Source: Lepeophtheirus salmonis
Taxonomy: Eukaryota > Arthropoda > Copepoda > Siphonostomatoida > Caligidae
DNA: 64,000 nucleotides
NCBI RefSeq assembly: GCF_016086655.4
Contig: NC_092584.1
Span: forward strand, 13,071,907-13,135,906
Direction: 5' to 3'
Shown piece after piece: positions 22,511-33,852 of the stretch. Under the pieces are notes generated by a model that was given only the letters and a program-made list of their open reading frames with translations, made no database searches and was not told the origin of the DNA. How positions within the stretch are numbered: position 1 is the stretch's first letter; every line of letters starts with the position of its first letter. A program made the translations under genes and the position numbers.

Positions 22511-22711
22511 CACAGGGAGCACTGTATACATGGAGAGAGCACTTCTTTTCAGAAAATACACAGGTTGACAAAAACAATCATCTTTAGCATATCTACGTAT
22601 AGTATTTTATCCAATCAAACGCCACGTAGACATACTAAAGTTGATAGTTTATGTCAACCTATGTATTATCTGAAAAGACGTGCAGTCTCCATGTATATAG
22701 TCCTCCCAGTG
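22511..22711. mobile_element. MITE with 85-bp inverted repeats
   Basis: Left arm CACAGGGAGCACTGTATACA... at 22511 and the right arm, reverse-complemented from 22711, CACTGGGAGGACTATATACA..., stay aligned for roughly 85 bases, including TCTTTTCAGA, AGGTTGACA and TCTACGT. The spacer is only about 25 bases (TATTTTATCCAATC region). Nearly the whole element is hairpin. The termini have a CA...TG form, but a target duplication was not obvious, so the superfamily is unknown. Confidence 0.85.
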
Positions 22712-23044
22712 TTACATATATAGCTTATGAACAATACCTATTTATCATCATTCATAATATCATTTTAAATTGAATTAAAATATGCAATTGCAGGGCGGCC
22801 TCAGGGTTATAGAATGTTGTTGTTAGCCCAACAGCCTCCCCCTCTGTGTCGTATATTATCTATATTAATATAAATTAATAGTAGACATTAACTAAGTCTA
22901 ATGTATTAATGTCGTATTTTATTAAAAGCTTAGCTATACATTTCGAAGTTATAAGTATTTTCTGTTTCTATCCTTTACGAGTGTGATCATGGTCTTTACA
23001 GTGAAGAACAATATTTTTAGTTGAAACAATAAAGTAGAAAAACA

Positions 23045-24350
23045 ATGAGGGAAAAATTGTGTGAGGTCATCATGCAAGACAAATCTGCCTGTTTTTATGC
23101 TTGCTGCATTTGTGAGTCACTTCTTGTCTCAATAGAGTTATTCAAGACTCACGTGCCAAGCCACTATAAGAAGGTGGCGGAACCAACTCAGTCTGATTCT
23201 CTTGCTGGGCTTTCAGTTAGAGAGGAAGATAAGGCGAGTTTGGGTGAAGGCACGTCTAGTGCAGGGAAGGAGCCCTTTGGGGAAGCTCCTTTTTTGCATC
23301 AGTTGGGGAGAAGGAAGCTAACTTATCATTGACATGGGAGACTCTACTATACTTCCGAGAGAAGATCTTCTCAGAGAGTGACAAATTATCGGATACAAAA
23401 TTAAGATATTTGTTGTTAGAAGAATTTCATACTGTAAGTGACACAATGGACGCAGAGTTGGCCATCCGACTGTTAACCTGCAGTTTAAGACATTAGACAT
23501 TGTGCCTCAGCTCGGGGTTCTCGCAAATATCCACAATAGCTTTAGGCTCTCTTCGATACCCCTTATAGAGGCTTATGAAGAAGCCTATGGCATATACAGT
23601 TTAACGACGGTTTTACCCAATATAACTGAGCAATCGAAGTTCAGGGACCTTTAAGGCCATGTTGCACAAAGTCCATCAATGGTAGAACTTTGGTGTGACA
23701 TTAATGGAACACTTCCCGAGGCTTGAGGGCATGTCTTCTACGCAGTTCAATGCCTCCGTAGAATGGAAACTGTCTTCAAGGATGGAAGGCGTATAATAAT
23801 GGTTTCCACTCTGAGGGAACCAACGTATTAAAAAAAGGAGGTGAAGGGTTTGATTTTTAACGAGCAAATTTTAGCTCCACATCTATTAAGATGATTCTTG
23901 ATCAAGATAAAAATGATTGTGGGTTGAATAACGCTATGAAAAGGGGTTCGAGATTCAGGAAGAGGCCCCTAGATACAGCTTCGGCTAATGTACCATCAAG
24001 CCCTAACCCTGCTCCTAATACGTTACTGACTCATGCAAAGAGATGATGGGTCCTCTTGAAGGATATGGAAGACCTCCAAGAGGAGGTCATAGAAGGGGTA
24101 AGAAAAAACCTTTATTATCAACTTTTTGAAGAGCTTATGACCGCGAAACATTTTTTGGGTAATGGTCCTAAAACGAAATGTTTTTTCAGAAAAATCCCCA
24201 TTCGGCAAATTGCCCTTTGGCGAAACGTCACTTGGCAAGAATGTTTTCGGCCAAAAGTCCGCACACGGTCACAGACATAGTCTGGGACTATACAAGGAGT
24301 ACTTCCAACTAACTTTTGATTTGCAAAACCTTTGGACACGTTTAACTATG
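23045..24350 (+). pseudogene. Decayed ORF starting with a C2H2 finger, probably a retrotransposon or transposon protein
   Basis: The first frame (23045-23332) has Met then a classical finger at residues 20-40, C-x2-C-x12-H-x3-H (ACCICESLLVSIELFKTH), followed by a Ser/Glu/Gly-rich linker. After a stop, protein-like sequence continues in shifting frames to about 24060: FSESDKLSDTKLRYLLLEEF, AELAIRLLTCSL, and LMEHFPRLEGMSSTQFNA. The last part (24160-24359) encodes SPFGKLPFGETSLGKNVFG from a short repeated TTGGCRAA-type motif. The arrangement resembles a Gag-like or DNA-binding ORF of a mobile element. Family unknown; frames are too broken for a working gene. Confidence 0.4.
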
Positions 24351-24359
24351 AATTTCTAG

Positions 24360-24960
24360 TATTATTACTTAGTAGATGGAGAGAAGGGAAGGGAGATATG
24401 GGTTGAAAGATATTTGATTCATAGTGATTTCAGATTTGTACAAAGCATTCGGATATATGGATCCGGACGAATGGTCATCTTTCTTATTCCTAGAAATTCA
24501 TATTTTTTTCATTTGGATATCCAATAGTCAATTGGCAATACGTATTCTGATCCTCTCTTCAACTTCATTAACTCGCCTCTTTGGATCTCATCTCCTTTCA
24601 TGGAAGACTCTTTCATTCTGCAAATACGTTTCATAACAAGGTCGGTGATAGGGACTTCTGATCTCGCGAATCATTACCGCTATAAATCAGACATGATCTA
24701 TGTGATAATTTTTTACATTATCTATGTTTATCAGTATAATTTCATTAATTGGGTAGTTAAGTACTTTGTATTCAAAATCATTCGCTTGTCGGGTAACTAA
24801 CTGCCTGCACTCCATTGGAATAGCAAATTTTGATAAAACCGTCTAAAACTAGTGCCCTTCTACTAACACAACCTATATTTTCTTTGTTTTATCGTCACCT
24901 TTGCTATTATCCCTTTCTGGTGTAACCGCTTGCAAGTACTCTCCAGCATTTTTTCGTGTT
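24360..24960. other. No feature recognised
   Basis: No coding frame or repeat supported. Confidence 0.4.
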
Positions 24961-24982
24961 ATTTAGTGTTTTTCGAATAATT

Positions 24983-25279
24983 ATGGCTACAAAAGATATC
25001 AAATGTACATTGTGGGATGAAAAATTCAACAAACTGAACTCAATGGTTATCCAGGTCCATTCAGCTCACCCTTTTACTAAGTATCCAGTCTTATCTGAGA
25101 CATCGTTTTATTCATCAGATTTTGAAGAGGAGAGTATTAATAACACGGTCTGCGACCATCCTTCGCCTGAACCCTCGATCCCTACTCCTATCCAAATTCC
25201 GTATCTGGAGAATGATGTTCCTTTTCTTCCTTGCCCTCATACACAACAAGGCTACTCCTTTCACTTATCCAACATTTAA
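24983..25279 (+). CDS. Short hypothetical protein with a degenerate C2H2-like start
   Basis: A 98-residue frame from ATG at 24983. It opens MATKDIKCTLWDEKFNKLNS, where C8 and W11 sit at the spacing of the two finger cysteines (the second would need TGG to be TGT or TGC) and a Gln/His pair lies 12 residues further on. The rest is acidic and Pro-rich (EPSIPTPIQIPY). A single C2H2 finger followed by a low-complexity linker opens some non-LTR retrotransposon proteins, but nothing downstream supports that here. It may be a truncated element ORF or chance. Confidence 0.3.
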   Translation: MATKDIKCTLWDEKFNKLNSMVIQVHSAHPFTKYPVLSETSFYSSDFEEESINNTVCDHPSPEPSIPTPIQIPYLENDVPFLPCPHTQQGYSFHLSNI

Positions 25280-25769
25280 TCCTTGGTGATTTCATCAACC
25301 AACATCATCAATCAGGTTTATAATATAATTATAGGCAATAGGAATAGAAGTTCAACCCTCAGGAATGATATAATAACGACTACATCTTAGGAAAAGAAAA
25401 TTTCTTCTTTTGTTTGCCACCTACAAAAGTATACTTAATACATCACATTTTTTATATACTTTGTCATAAGGTTTCATGGAAACAGATAGAGTCAAAAAAA
25501 ATATTATCCTTACATATTTAGGTAAATAGATTAAATTATTATGTATGACAACTTAAGTCATGTTTCTTACTCATTTTGATGTATATAAGAGGGTTAAGAA
25601 GTGAAGTTTATTTAGTGAAAAGTTTAGAGAAATGCGAAATATTATCTTTACTTTTATTTAATATCTTTAATTATGGTATTCTTTGAGGTGCAATTACGAA
25701 TATGAAATTATTTTCTTCACTATCCATCCGATTTTAACAGATTTTCAATTTTAATTGATTTTATAAGTA
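25280..25769. other. AT-rich stretch, nothing recognised
   Basis: No feature seen before the mariner terminus at 25770. Confidence 0.4.
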
Positions 25770-26439
25770 GGCTACTATATATATTTCTGGCCTAAGCTAC
25801 ACTAAGGGTTGTCATGTGTAATTTGACACATGCTATGGTAAGTTTGACATCTTTGCAACATAATCGTACTCAAAATGTTTTGACGTACGACCATCATTTG
25901 TGTTGTTTACAGTGACTTGACAAAAATAATTGTTGAAAAAAATGGAATTAAGTCGTGAATATTTTCGTGCGATCAATTTTTACAACTTTCGACGTAAATT
26001 ATCACGACAAGAGTACATTGATTAAGAGTACAGGTGACGAATCATGGATTTAGGCGTATGAGTCCTAAACAAAACAACGATCGACCGTCTGGGTCTTCGA
26101 AGACGAGCCAAATTCAACATAAGTTGTTATGTGGAAGAAGCACTTCGAAGCAAATGGTCGCCTGTTTCTTCCACAAAACTGGTCACGTGGCGACTGTTCC
26201 GCTTGAGCATCGTAGGACGGTCAATTCTGACTGGTACATCACAAATTTTTTACCTGAAGTCTTCGGAGAAATTGGAAAAAAAAAGAAGAGAAGACGAATC
26301 ATTGTTCACCGTGACAATGCTAGCTCTCACACATCGTCTTAAACCAACACCTTTTTGACAAGCCAATTGTTAATTAATGTATTATATCGTGCTGAATTTT
26401 ATAATTCAAAGTGTTCAGATTTTAATGGAACATTCGGTG
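25770..26439 (+). mobile_element. Deleted mariner joined to the right end of a different Tc1/mariner-like element
   Basis: The left end GGCTACTATATATATTTCTG after TA (25768-25769) matches the inverse of the right end of the 1-1270 copy. The leader and the first 20 or so codons follow, with ATG intact at 25940 (MELSREYFRAINFYNFRRKL). An internal deletion then jumps to the catalytic DESW region at about 26036; a stop follows directly after DESWI. Sequence continues through HRDNASSH (second catalytic Asp present, about 26310) and stops matching near 26369. The last 70 bases instead match the right end of the element family seen at 32.6 kb and, inverted, at 41.37 kb (ATTCAAAGTGTTCAGATTTT), ending before TA at 26440. 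This is a chimera of two families. Confidence 0.8.
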
Positions 26440-27480
26440 TAACTAATAACTATCTGTAGCTATAAATTAAATCTATATTTAGGGCTTCCTCACTCAATTA
26501 ACTCAATACTACTTACATTGGATATAAAATATATTATTAAAAATTATGAGGTGTAGTCGGAGTCGGTGACATACAAATAATGGAATCCGAGTAGGGTATT
26601 TTATGTACCGACTCGGCAGCTCTGTTTATATTATTACAGCAAAATTTGTGTGTCTTTTTATCTGATTGTCGGCACTTAATAACTCCGAAGAATATGGTGT
26701 AAGCTAAAAATGAATTAACAAGACTTTGTATGTTTGTTGAATAATGAGTGTCTAACGCCAGAAGGATGGATTTAAAGAGTCCGTGCCGCATAAAATAATA
26801 CATATAATCCTAATTGTTCTTATGGGAAAACCAAAACAGCTGTTCAGGATGGAGTACTACTGCATTTCCGAATATGCTACTCATTCTTTGATATTTCCCA
26901 ATTTTTTGGTTAATAAAATTTTACAGCTTTTTTTCTAATAGCCTTTTAACTCAAGTGCATCAAATTAAAATAAGTAAAGTTATGTACTGCTATTTTATAA
27001 TCTTCAATAACCGGTCATAAATTTATTCAAAATCAAAAAAATTATTTTGTTAAAAAATGAATTTGTTGAAAATTGCAGTTTTGTTTTTGTTTTTTTTTCA
27101 GGTGAAAAAAACCTCTCTATTTAAGTAGGAGCAGTCATTCAGTTAATTTGAAAAAAAAAAAAGTTTCTAACCAAAAAAAAAATCCTAAATCATATTTTCA
27201 AACAATCAAACATCTTTGATGTTTATCAACTCCTAAAAAGAAAGCATTTTTAGCCTTCAAAATTTAAAAAAAATAGACTAATTAATCGTGCAGGTGTTAT
27301 CATTTCCATCAAAACAGTTAAAGGCCCGAAATTATGTGATAACTCATTTCAATTTATGACTATTCTTATTACGTTATTTATAACTTAAAAATCTCTCATA
27401 CAAATTTTAACTGATTAAGCGTCAAAATATTAATAAGGGATAGGAAAAAACATAATTACCTGACATGAAAATGTATATAA
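26440..27480. other. AT-rich stretch, nothing recognised
   Basis: The 88-codon minus-strand frame at 26803-26537 has no recognisable motif. A GTCGGAGTCGG/CCGACTCGG pair at about 26558 and 26615 may mark an old small inverted-repeat element. Confidence 0.35.
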
Positions 27481-27582
27481 CTTAAATTTGTAGAAAAAGT
27501 TTAATTAATTAAATACTAAACAACAATAATTAATATTCAATAAAATTAATAACCAAAACGAATATTTAAATAAACAAGATTC

Positions 27583-28236
27583 TTATTTGTCATAACCATA
27601 GTTAGAAATGGGTCGATTGTCATAAACTATATTGTTGATATTGTTACCAGTGTAAGAACCATCGTCGTAGTCATTGGGATTAGCAGCAGCAAATGAGATT
27701 TGAGCAGATACAGCATTAGCAATCTCAGGATAAGGAATGGGAACATCCTTGGGAAGATGAGGACCCGAGGGATGATAGCCAGTCTCATCAGCATACCACT
27801 CAACAACATAGGTTTGTCCATTAGGGCCCACATACTCATAAGATCCCTTCATCACAACAACTTCAGTCTCTCCAACGACCTTTGTTTTCCCTACTGCCTG
27901 TTGACGAATCCCATTCTCGGACTCAAAAGCATGGTCAAAGTTACTTGAGCCATCCAGAGTACCTGGTGCGTTGTAATTACTGCTCAAGATCTTAATATAG
28001 GGTCGATTGCTTTGAAAGGAGTTGGATCCAGCATTGTTGGTTGAGTAGGAATTGCTGGAAGATCCAATCCCGTATGAGGTTAGAGGGATATCCCTCTTTT
28101 TGACATCATCATCTGCTATAAGGGATGCAAAAGTACATCCGAGAACAATCAAACAGGATACCTAAAAGTAAAAAAAGGTGTAAAATACTTTGGAAAATAT
28201 CATTTTTATATTGAATTCAATTACTTTTGAGTTCAT
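27583..28236 (-). CDS. Cuticle protein, RR-1 chitin-binding type (gene B)
   Basis: Same protein type and gene structure as gene A: complement(join(27583..28161, 28225..28236)), 196 residues, secreted. Exon 1 encodes MNSK; the 63-bp intron (28162-28224) differs from A by a one-base deletion and two substitutions, and its acceptor reads TTTTAG. Signal peptide, Ser/Asn-rich spacer, RR-1 chitin-binding domain (GSYEYVGPNGQTYV...EWYADETGYHPSGPHLP) and tail are all intact. The only amino-acid change from A is Ser to Thr in the early YSSN/YSTN segment. Seven nucleotide differences in 579 exon-2 bases, six of them silent. The 3' UTR is homologous to A and C but far more diverged than the CDS. TATA box at 28325-28318. 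Confidence 0.93.
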
Positions 28237-28317
28237 TTTTTGGTTTTTGTTCTAGTGGATTTACTTCTACTTTGGGGGTTGAATGTTGAATGGTGCTTCT
28301 ATTGAGGAGAAGAAGGG

Positions 28318-28325
28318 TTTATATA
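28318..28325 (-). promoter_or_regulatory. TATA box of cuticle gene B
   Basis: TATATAAA on the minus strand, with the same spacing to the start codon as in gene A. The upstream 180 bases align with those of A and C, including the blocks AACACCCTCAAATTA and CATTTATAATTAAGACGG (as read in the appropriate strand). Confidence 0.8.
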
Positions 28326-28529
28326 TTTCATTTGTTTTATCCTTCAAGTTTCTTTCGTAGAACGCTAATTTGAGGGTGTTTTCCATATCGTAGATGTTAG
28401 TTGCATGTAATTTAATTGTATCCATTTATAATTAAGACGGATCAATATCCTAGTTGAATGTTTTTTATTCATGATAAAATCTGTGGAGGTCAAAATTAAC
28501 TGCGTATATATCTTCTTTTCAAATTATGT

Positions 28530-29085
28530 AGGTAAACAAAACTCAACAGCTTTGTGACTCACTCCTTACTCATATGCTTTTTTTCCCCTTTTTTTCACCT
28601 TTACAGTCCCAAATAAACACTATTAAAATTAATTGATATGAATGCATTAATATAACATTATCCTGATATTTTAATGGGTAATTTTTTATATTTTTAGGGC
28701 CCCACAAACTAATTTATTGTTCAATTTGGTATTTTTAGATAAAAAATGGCCACTCGATTATCGGAAGAGTCCCAAATCCTGTTTGCTATATGCATATATA
28801 TGTATATATAAATGTTTTACAGCTATATAATAATATTACTACACTTAGGAGTGTATTAGAGAAACGTTTCTCAATAGATGGGATGCGACCCTAAAGTAAG
28901 TCTTGAATATTTTAAGGTGTTAAATTTGTTTATTTCATTTTGAAAAGCAGCCGTAGTACTAGAGTAATCTAATGTAGTTTGAATTTGTTTACTATCAATA
29001 TTGATTTGATTTCATTGTTGAAAATGTATACAAAGAAATAAAAAGAGGTGATATAAATTTCAGCTGTTAACAAAGAGGGATGTAG
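28530..29085. other. AT-rich stretch upstream of gene B
   Basis: Homology to the other cuticle gene flanks fades at about 28520. Nothing else recognised. Confidence 0.4.
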
Positions 29086-29090
29086 TAGAG

Positions 29091-29650
29091 CAGTATTTCC
29101 CAAGTGGGGGTCGTGGGACACAACGGAGGGGTCGCAACATGATTTCCAAAAAAGAAGAATATAATTCAAACTACTTTGAGTAGCAATAAAGCTTAAACAA
29201 TGATGAACTTTTATTTTTGTATAAGTCTCCTATGAATCATTTTAAAAAGTATATTCCAGAAGATAGTGCTTCATTAAAGCATAACTGGATACGCCCTTGT
29301 TACTTAGGAAGCTAATGATCTGTCTTCTCACAAAGAAGATGCACATATCAAACTTCCATATGATCAAACACTATAAAAAAAATTTGATTCTAAAACACTT
29401 GACGAATTATGGATTTCTGTGACGAATGAGTATTCACGGATTACCAAATCAGCTTTAGATTTACTTATAACCTTTTGCTTAAATTATTTATATGAGAAAA
29501 CCTTTTCCCTCTTAACTTATATCAAAAATAAATACAGATCGCATCTACACGTGGAGGAGGATCTTTGAGTCGATGAGTCCTAAATTAAACCTAAACTAGA
29601 TATTCGTTGCTCAAGGAACAGTGCGCATCTTTCATATTAAGTCCTTGATT
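29091..29650 (+). mobile_element. hAT element remnant with left terminus and transposase C-terminus
   Basis: The left end CAGTATTTCCCAAGTGGGGG at 29091, followed by TCGTGGGACAC, is a typical hAT terminus of the form CAGNGNTTCTCAA...GGGGGTCG. At 29396-29640 the plus strand encodes LWISVTNEYSRITKSALDLL then CLNYLYEKTFSLLTYIKNKY then RSHLHVEEDL, which is the hAT C-terminal dimerisation domain of the SCAND3/ZBED type (LCE-x-x-F-S-x-L-x-x-I-K-x-K-x-R). The E-K-T-F-S in place of E-S-x-F-S is a small departure. The BED finger and most of the catalytic domain are missing. The right terminus was not found. Confidence 0.75.
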
Positions 29651-31980
29651 CATTTGTAAAACTATCTGAACATCCACAGCCAGTAATGTTATTAGTTTGT
29701 GAGTCTCAATTTTGACTTTATTTTCCATAAAAAGTTATCAATGATTTTATTGATTTTATATTTAGAATATACATTCGATTATTTCGTCATTGTATTTCTA
29801 CATATTTTTAAAAATATATATAATTAAAATCTTTAATTTTTATTTATTCTATACATTCTCCTTTTATGGTAGCTTAATTCTTCAGATCGAGCTTTAGATT
29901 AAAAAAGATGTTTGTCTTATATGCCAAGCTTCCATCAAAATAACTTCTCGCTTCTAGGTATATAGGTTAAGCCTTCTACTACTTGTATAAATATGTAGTC
30001 ACACACTCTTTCCCTTCTCTTTCACTAACAACTTCTGAATTATATTCATTATTATCCATCTACTTTTTCATAACTTTATGAACAAAATAGTCTAGAAAGG
30101 ATTATGAACAATTCTTTGTCTTTAAGGATGTTTTTTTGAGACGATTCCTGCTCGATTGCCTTCCTTATGGACAATTCGACTTTATACACAAATGACGAAA
30201 TTATTTATTTAACTTTTTATTAATTATGGATAAAAAAAAATAACATAGATTTATCAATCATGATGAGTTGTTAATAAATTTAAATATAAAAAAAGTAAAT
30301 TACACTCCGTGCTCAAGAGAATTTCTGGTTGGCTCATATTAGGGAGTACACCCCATGGTCTTTGATCTAATTACAAGTGCCTCACTTCTAGAAAATAATT
30401 ACTTAAGACACTAATTAAAGCCTATTTTCTATTATTTAATTGGTTCGGCCCACATGAGATCATATGGTCTTAAACCGACTCCAGTTCTTAACTGAGTTTT
30501 ATGCCCTATGAATATAAATATGTATAAACTAGAGCTCGAGTCCGTAGTCGTGTCTTTTTTAATGGATCCGAGACGGATACTGATGAATCGAACTTGACTC
30601 AGAAAATATGTACTTGGCTTTAGTTCTGTAATAAACAATATTACTCAAAAAACAAAAATAAAAAAAAAGTATTTTGAAAAAGTTACTTAGTGGTTTCAGA
30701 GTAAGCCGCACAAGCCTAACTTCTATCCTTGGGGAACTTTGTGAACAACCCATGTTACTATTTAAATTTATAGGGCACTAAAAAAGTGGTTCTTTCTAAA
30801 ATTGTAACTTCAAAGTAAATTTCCTGTACAAACACAATGTAACTTGATATATCAATCAATTATATATTTTGGACTGATTTGTGTCCTCATCGCCGCGTTT
30901 TCCTTCTTTTCATTTGTCAATGGAGCGAGACGTCACAGCCGATATACTATTAAATTCAACAGTTAAGTTCAACGTATAATTATTAAGTGATTGATCTTAA
31001 CAATTAAGACTTAAGTGTTTTATAGTTTTTAAACAAACTTAACCACTTTTTAGATACAAATCTAAAAATGTTTAATTTTTTAGATACAAATTTATTTTCC
31101 GATATTAAAGACCAAATTCATTCTGCAAAAGATATGAAGGGATTTTTTGAATAAAAATATTAAAATACTGCTAAGACATTTAGGTTTGTTAAGTAAAGAC
31201 CTTCAATAGTATCTAATTACTATGAATACGTTTAAAATACAATATTTATATTAGTATTATATAGTTTTTTCACATCAGATATGACGTTACAAAAGCAATG
31301 TTTCCATTTAATTTGACTATCAGTCAGTATGGTACAACAATTCAAAAGGAGGGTGGGCCCAATGTAAGTGATTGACATACCTTGTATTTCAAGTTCTAAA
31401 GAGACAAAAAAGGACCTATTTTATTTTTTTGATTTGTAAGCGTAATTTTGCCTCCAAAAATGTGTTCAAATAAGTCATGTAATCCATAAACTTAATTATC
31501 TATAGGTATTGGTTGAACCGGCATTACTGAGCCAATTACATAACCAATTCCATACTTTAAAAGAGGTGAATTATTGCTGATTCTGATCCAGATGCACCGG
31601 TACTCCCCTTATTATTTTGGCTTGAACAAAACCTTTAAAAAACGGACTTTTTGATCTTTTTACACTATATATAGGATCCGAAAATTTCAAATTTAAATAT
31701 AAATCCTTCTGTGTAGAAAGTATGACCAACTGGTATACAAAGAAAAAGAACCGAAAAGTGATATGGCAACGATTTCTTCTCCAAAGCTATTACCATTAGC
31801 ACGTGTGTGTGTGTGCTCATAAATGACGGAGAGTAACACTGATGAGGTTGAGGTATGAGGGTTATGAGTATAAGTACGTTTTAGGCTCAGAATATAATTG
31901 AAAATCGACAATGGAGACATTTTCCGTATTTCCTTGCTAAATAAAAGTAGCCTTTGTGTTTATTCCATTCCTTTCATACC
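29651..31980. other. AT-rich stretch, no gene recognised
   Basis: About 2.3 kb. 30430-30620 carries scattered GACC/ACCGA-type words like the MITE interior at 63.5 kb. A short GT run lies at 31802-31815. No coding frame or RNA gene is supported. Confidence 0.4.
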
Positions 31981-32029
31981 AGGTGGTATATGTATTATAA
32001 TCAAAAAACTTACTCATTCAATAATGAAT

Positions 32030-32643
32030 TAAGGTGAAGGGATTTAAAATAATTCATATTTCGAAATATTAAAGGATAAACAAATAGCTAGAAAACGGAA
32101 CAAATTTGAGTTCTATATCTTACGTAAAAGTTGAGGAAACATGAACGTGATCGACGAATTTCCATTCACGCACTCTTTGACACTGGGTGTCTCCAAAATA
32201 CCGTTTACGCCGTCCGAAACGTTGGAAAGGAAGAAGGGTTCTGTCAAAACAGCCAAATTGTGCCTAGAGGAGTTAAAGCAAACAGCCCATGTCAATCTCC
32301 TGAAGTATATTAGGGCACTTGCAAGAAATCACAGTGTTTCACACCAGAATGTCCAAAGAGCTATAAAAAGTACGTTGAAAGAGCCTTACGAGGGTGGGGA
32401 GTCAACTTTTAAGACCAACAACGAAAGGAACCCATCTCTTCCGTTGCAAGGCACTTTTGAAGGATTTTTTTGAGTTCTTTGAAACCATATAGGAATTTTT
32501 TGCCGCTAAGGACAGCTAAATTGATGATTAAGACACACATCTATTTATTGTATTAATTTTGTTGAAATTCTATCGTTAATTCATAAATTATATCTTGTTG
32601 AAGTTTAAAATTCAAAGTCTTCAGATTTTAATGAACCCCTCGC
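32030..32643 (+). mobile_element. Tc1/mariner-like element, N-terminal transposase part plus right terminus
   Basis: The frame 32141-32473 (110 codons) covers two helix-turn-helix motifs: THSLTLGVSKIPFTPSETLE followed by the basic KKGSVKTAK linker, then LARNHSVSHQNVQRAIK. The frame shifts near 32370 and the catalytic domain is missing. The right end (ATTCAAAGTCTTCAGATTTT at 32609, before TA at 32644) matches the ends at 26439 and 41374. The left flank from 32030 (TTCATATTTCGAAATATTAA) also matches a fragment at 55155, so it belongs to the element, but its exact left terminus was not found. Confidence 0.75.
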
Positions 32644-32644
32644 T

Positions 32645-32730
32645 AGCCTCTTTCAGCTTATATCATAAAATGGCAAAACAGCCAATCTGATCTTCTCTTA
32701 AACATTCTTCAAATTGACAGGATAACAAAT
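32645..32730 (+). repeat. Fragment of dispersed repeat family X
   Basis: Matches the 3' part of the copy at 52.97-53.17 kb: GGCAAAACAGCCAATCTGATC, then AACATTCTTCAAATTG(A/T)CAGG. It starts immediately after the Tc1/mariner-like element. Confidence 0.5.
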
Positions 32731-33800
32731 TGATTTTGTAGTTTTTTTTTGTTTTTTTTTGGTATCTCGGAAAATTATATCATACAACTCTAGGAATGAA
32801 CAAAATAATTTGCAGAGATTCAGTTAGTTTTCATGTGCATTTTTGGAATTTTTCCAAACTAAAAATTTGACTAAATCCTATATAAAACATATAAATATTA
32901 AAGCAATTCACATCTAAAATGCGATAAAATCAGATGGATACATAAGAAGAAACTAATTACATATTCGGAATTTGTCCCTATAGTAATATCATAATTAGAT
33001 ATGAAATCAAAAAAAAAAAATTAACAAAAGTTAAGTTTTTTTTAGTTGTGAAGTTAATTAAATTAGAAGAAAACAGATGTTTCAATATATTTAACATTTC
33101 TTCAAACTTTTCACTCGATAGTCTTTTCATAAATCGAAAGGTGTAAGAAACAAGTTTTAGGTTGGTAAGCATGATAGTTATATGTATTTACAAGGAATAT
33201 GTGAAAAGAATAATTTTTGGACTCTAATTTTTCCAAGAAATCTTGGGACCAAAAAACTGTTTTGATTTAAAAAAAAAAAATTATTTTGTATTAAATATAA
33301 ATCTTAGAAAATAAGAGAATACAACATATATCAACCGCTATCGAAAACTTGACGTAGTGACAAGGATAAATTAAATTTATCTTTCTTACATCAAGTCTGC
33401 CAGGCGTGATAGAAAAAATGATCATTGATATATAGGAATAAACAACTTGAAATTTTTTAGCTCGCCTGTTTTTTTCGTGTATTTGGCAAAATAAAGAAAG
33501 ACAGTTTTCTTCACAAGCTGTTGTAGTCATAATTTAATTTTTGGAGGATTGAACTTATTAACTAACTATTCTTATTTAAATTATATGCTAGATTTCCAAT
33601 GATGTCATTTTTTCCAATTTTTAGGCTATATATTTTTTATTAAATATTACATTTAATTTTAATACTTAAATAAAGTTAAATAGATTCAGAGTCAAAACAT
33701 CAATAAAAACATGGGTACAAACATTAACAGCTTACATAAAAATGCATACAAATTATATTTGAAGAAAAGTTTGGTAATTTAAACACGAAACAACAATAAT
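32731..33800. other. AT-rich stretch, nothing recognised
   Basis: Minus-strand frames at 33530-33291 and 33172-32978 lack recognisable motifs. Confidence 0.4.
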
Positions 33801-33805
33801 TATTA

Positions 33806-33811
33806 TTTAAT
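33806..33811 (-). terminator. Probable poly(A) signal of gene C
   Basis: ATTAAA on the minus strand, 42 bases after the stop codon, in the same context as in gene A. Confidence 0.5.
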
Positions 33812-33852
33812 AAAATTATAAAGCAATGCAAATCTTTTTATAAAAATGATTC

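Noticed and set aside
26555..26625. GTCGGAGTCGG and CCGACTCGG pair considered as a MITE
   Set aside because: The arms are too short and no further inverted sequence was found.
31800..31816. GT microsatellite
   Set aside because: Only about seven repeats; ordinary.
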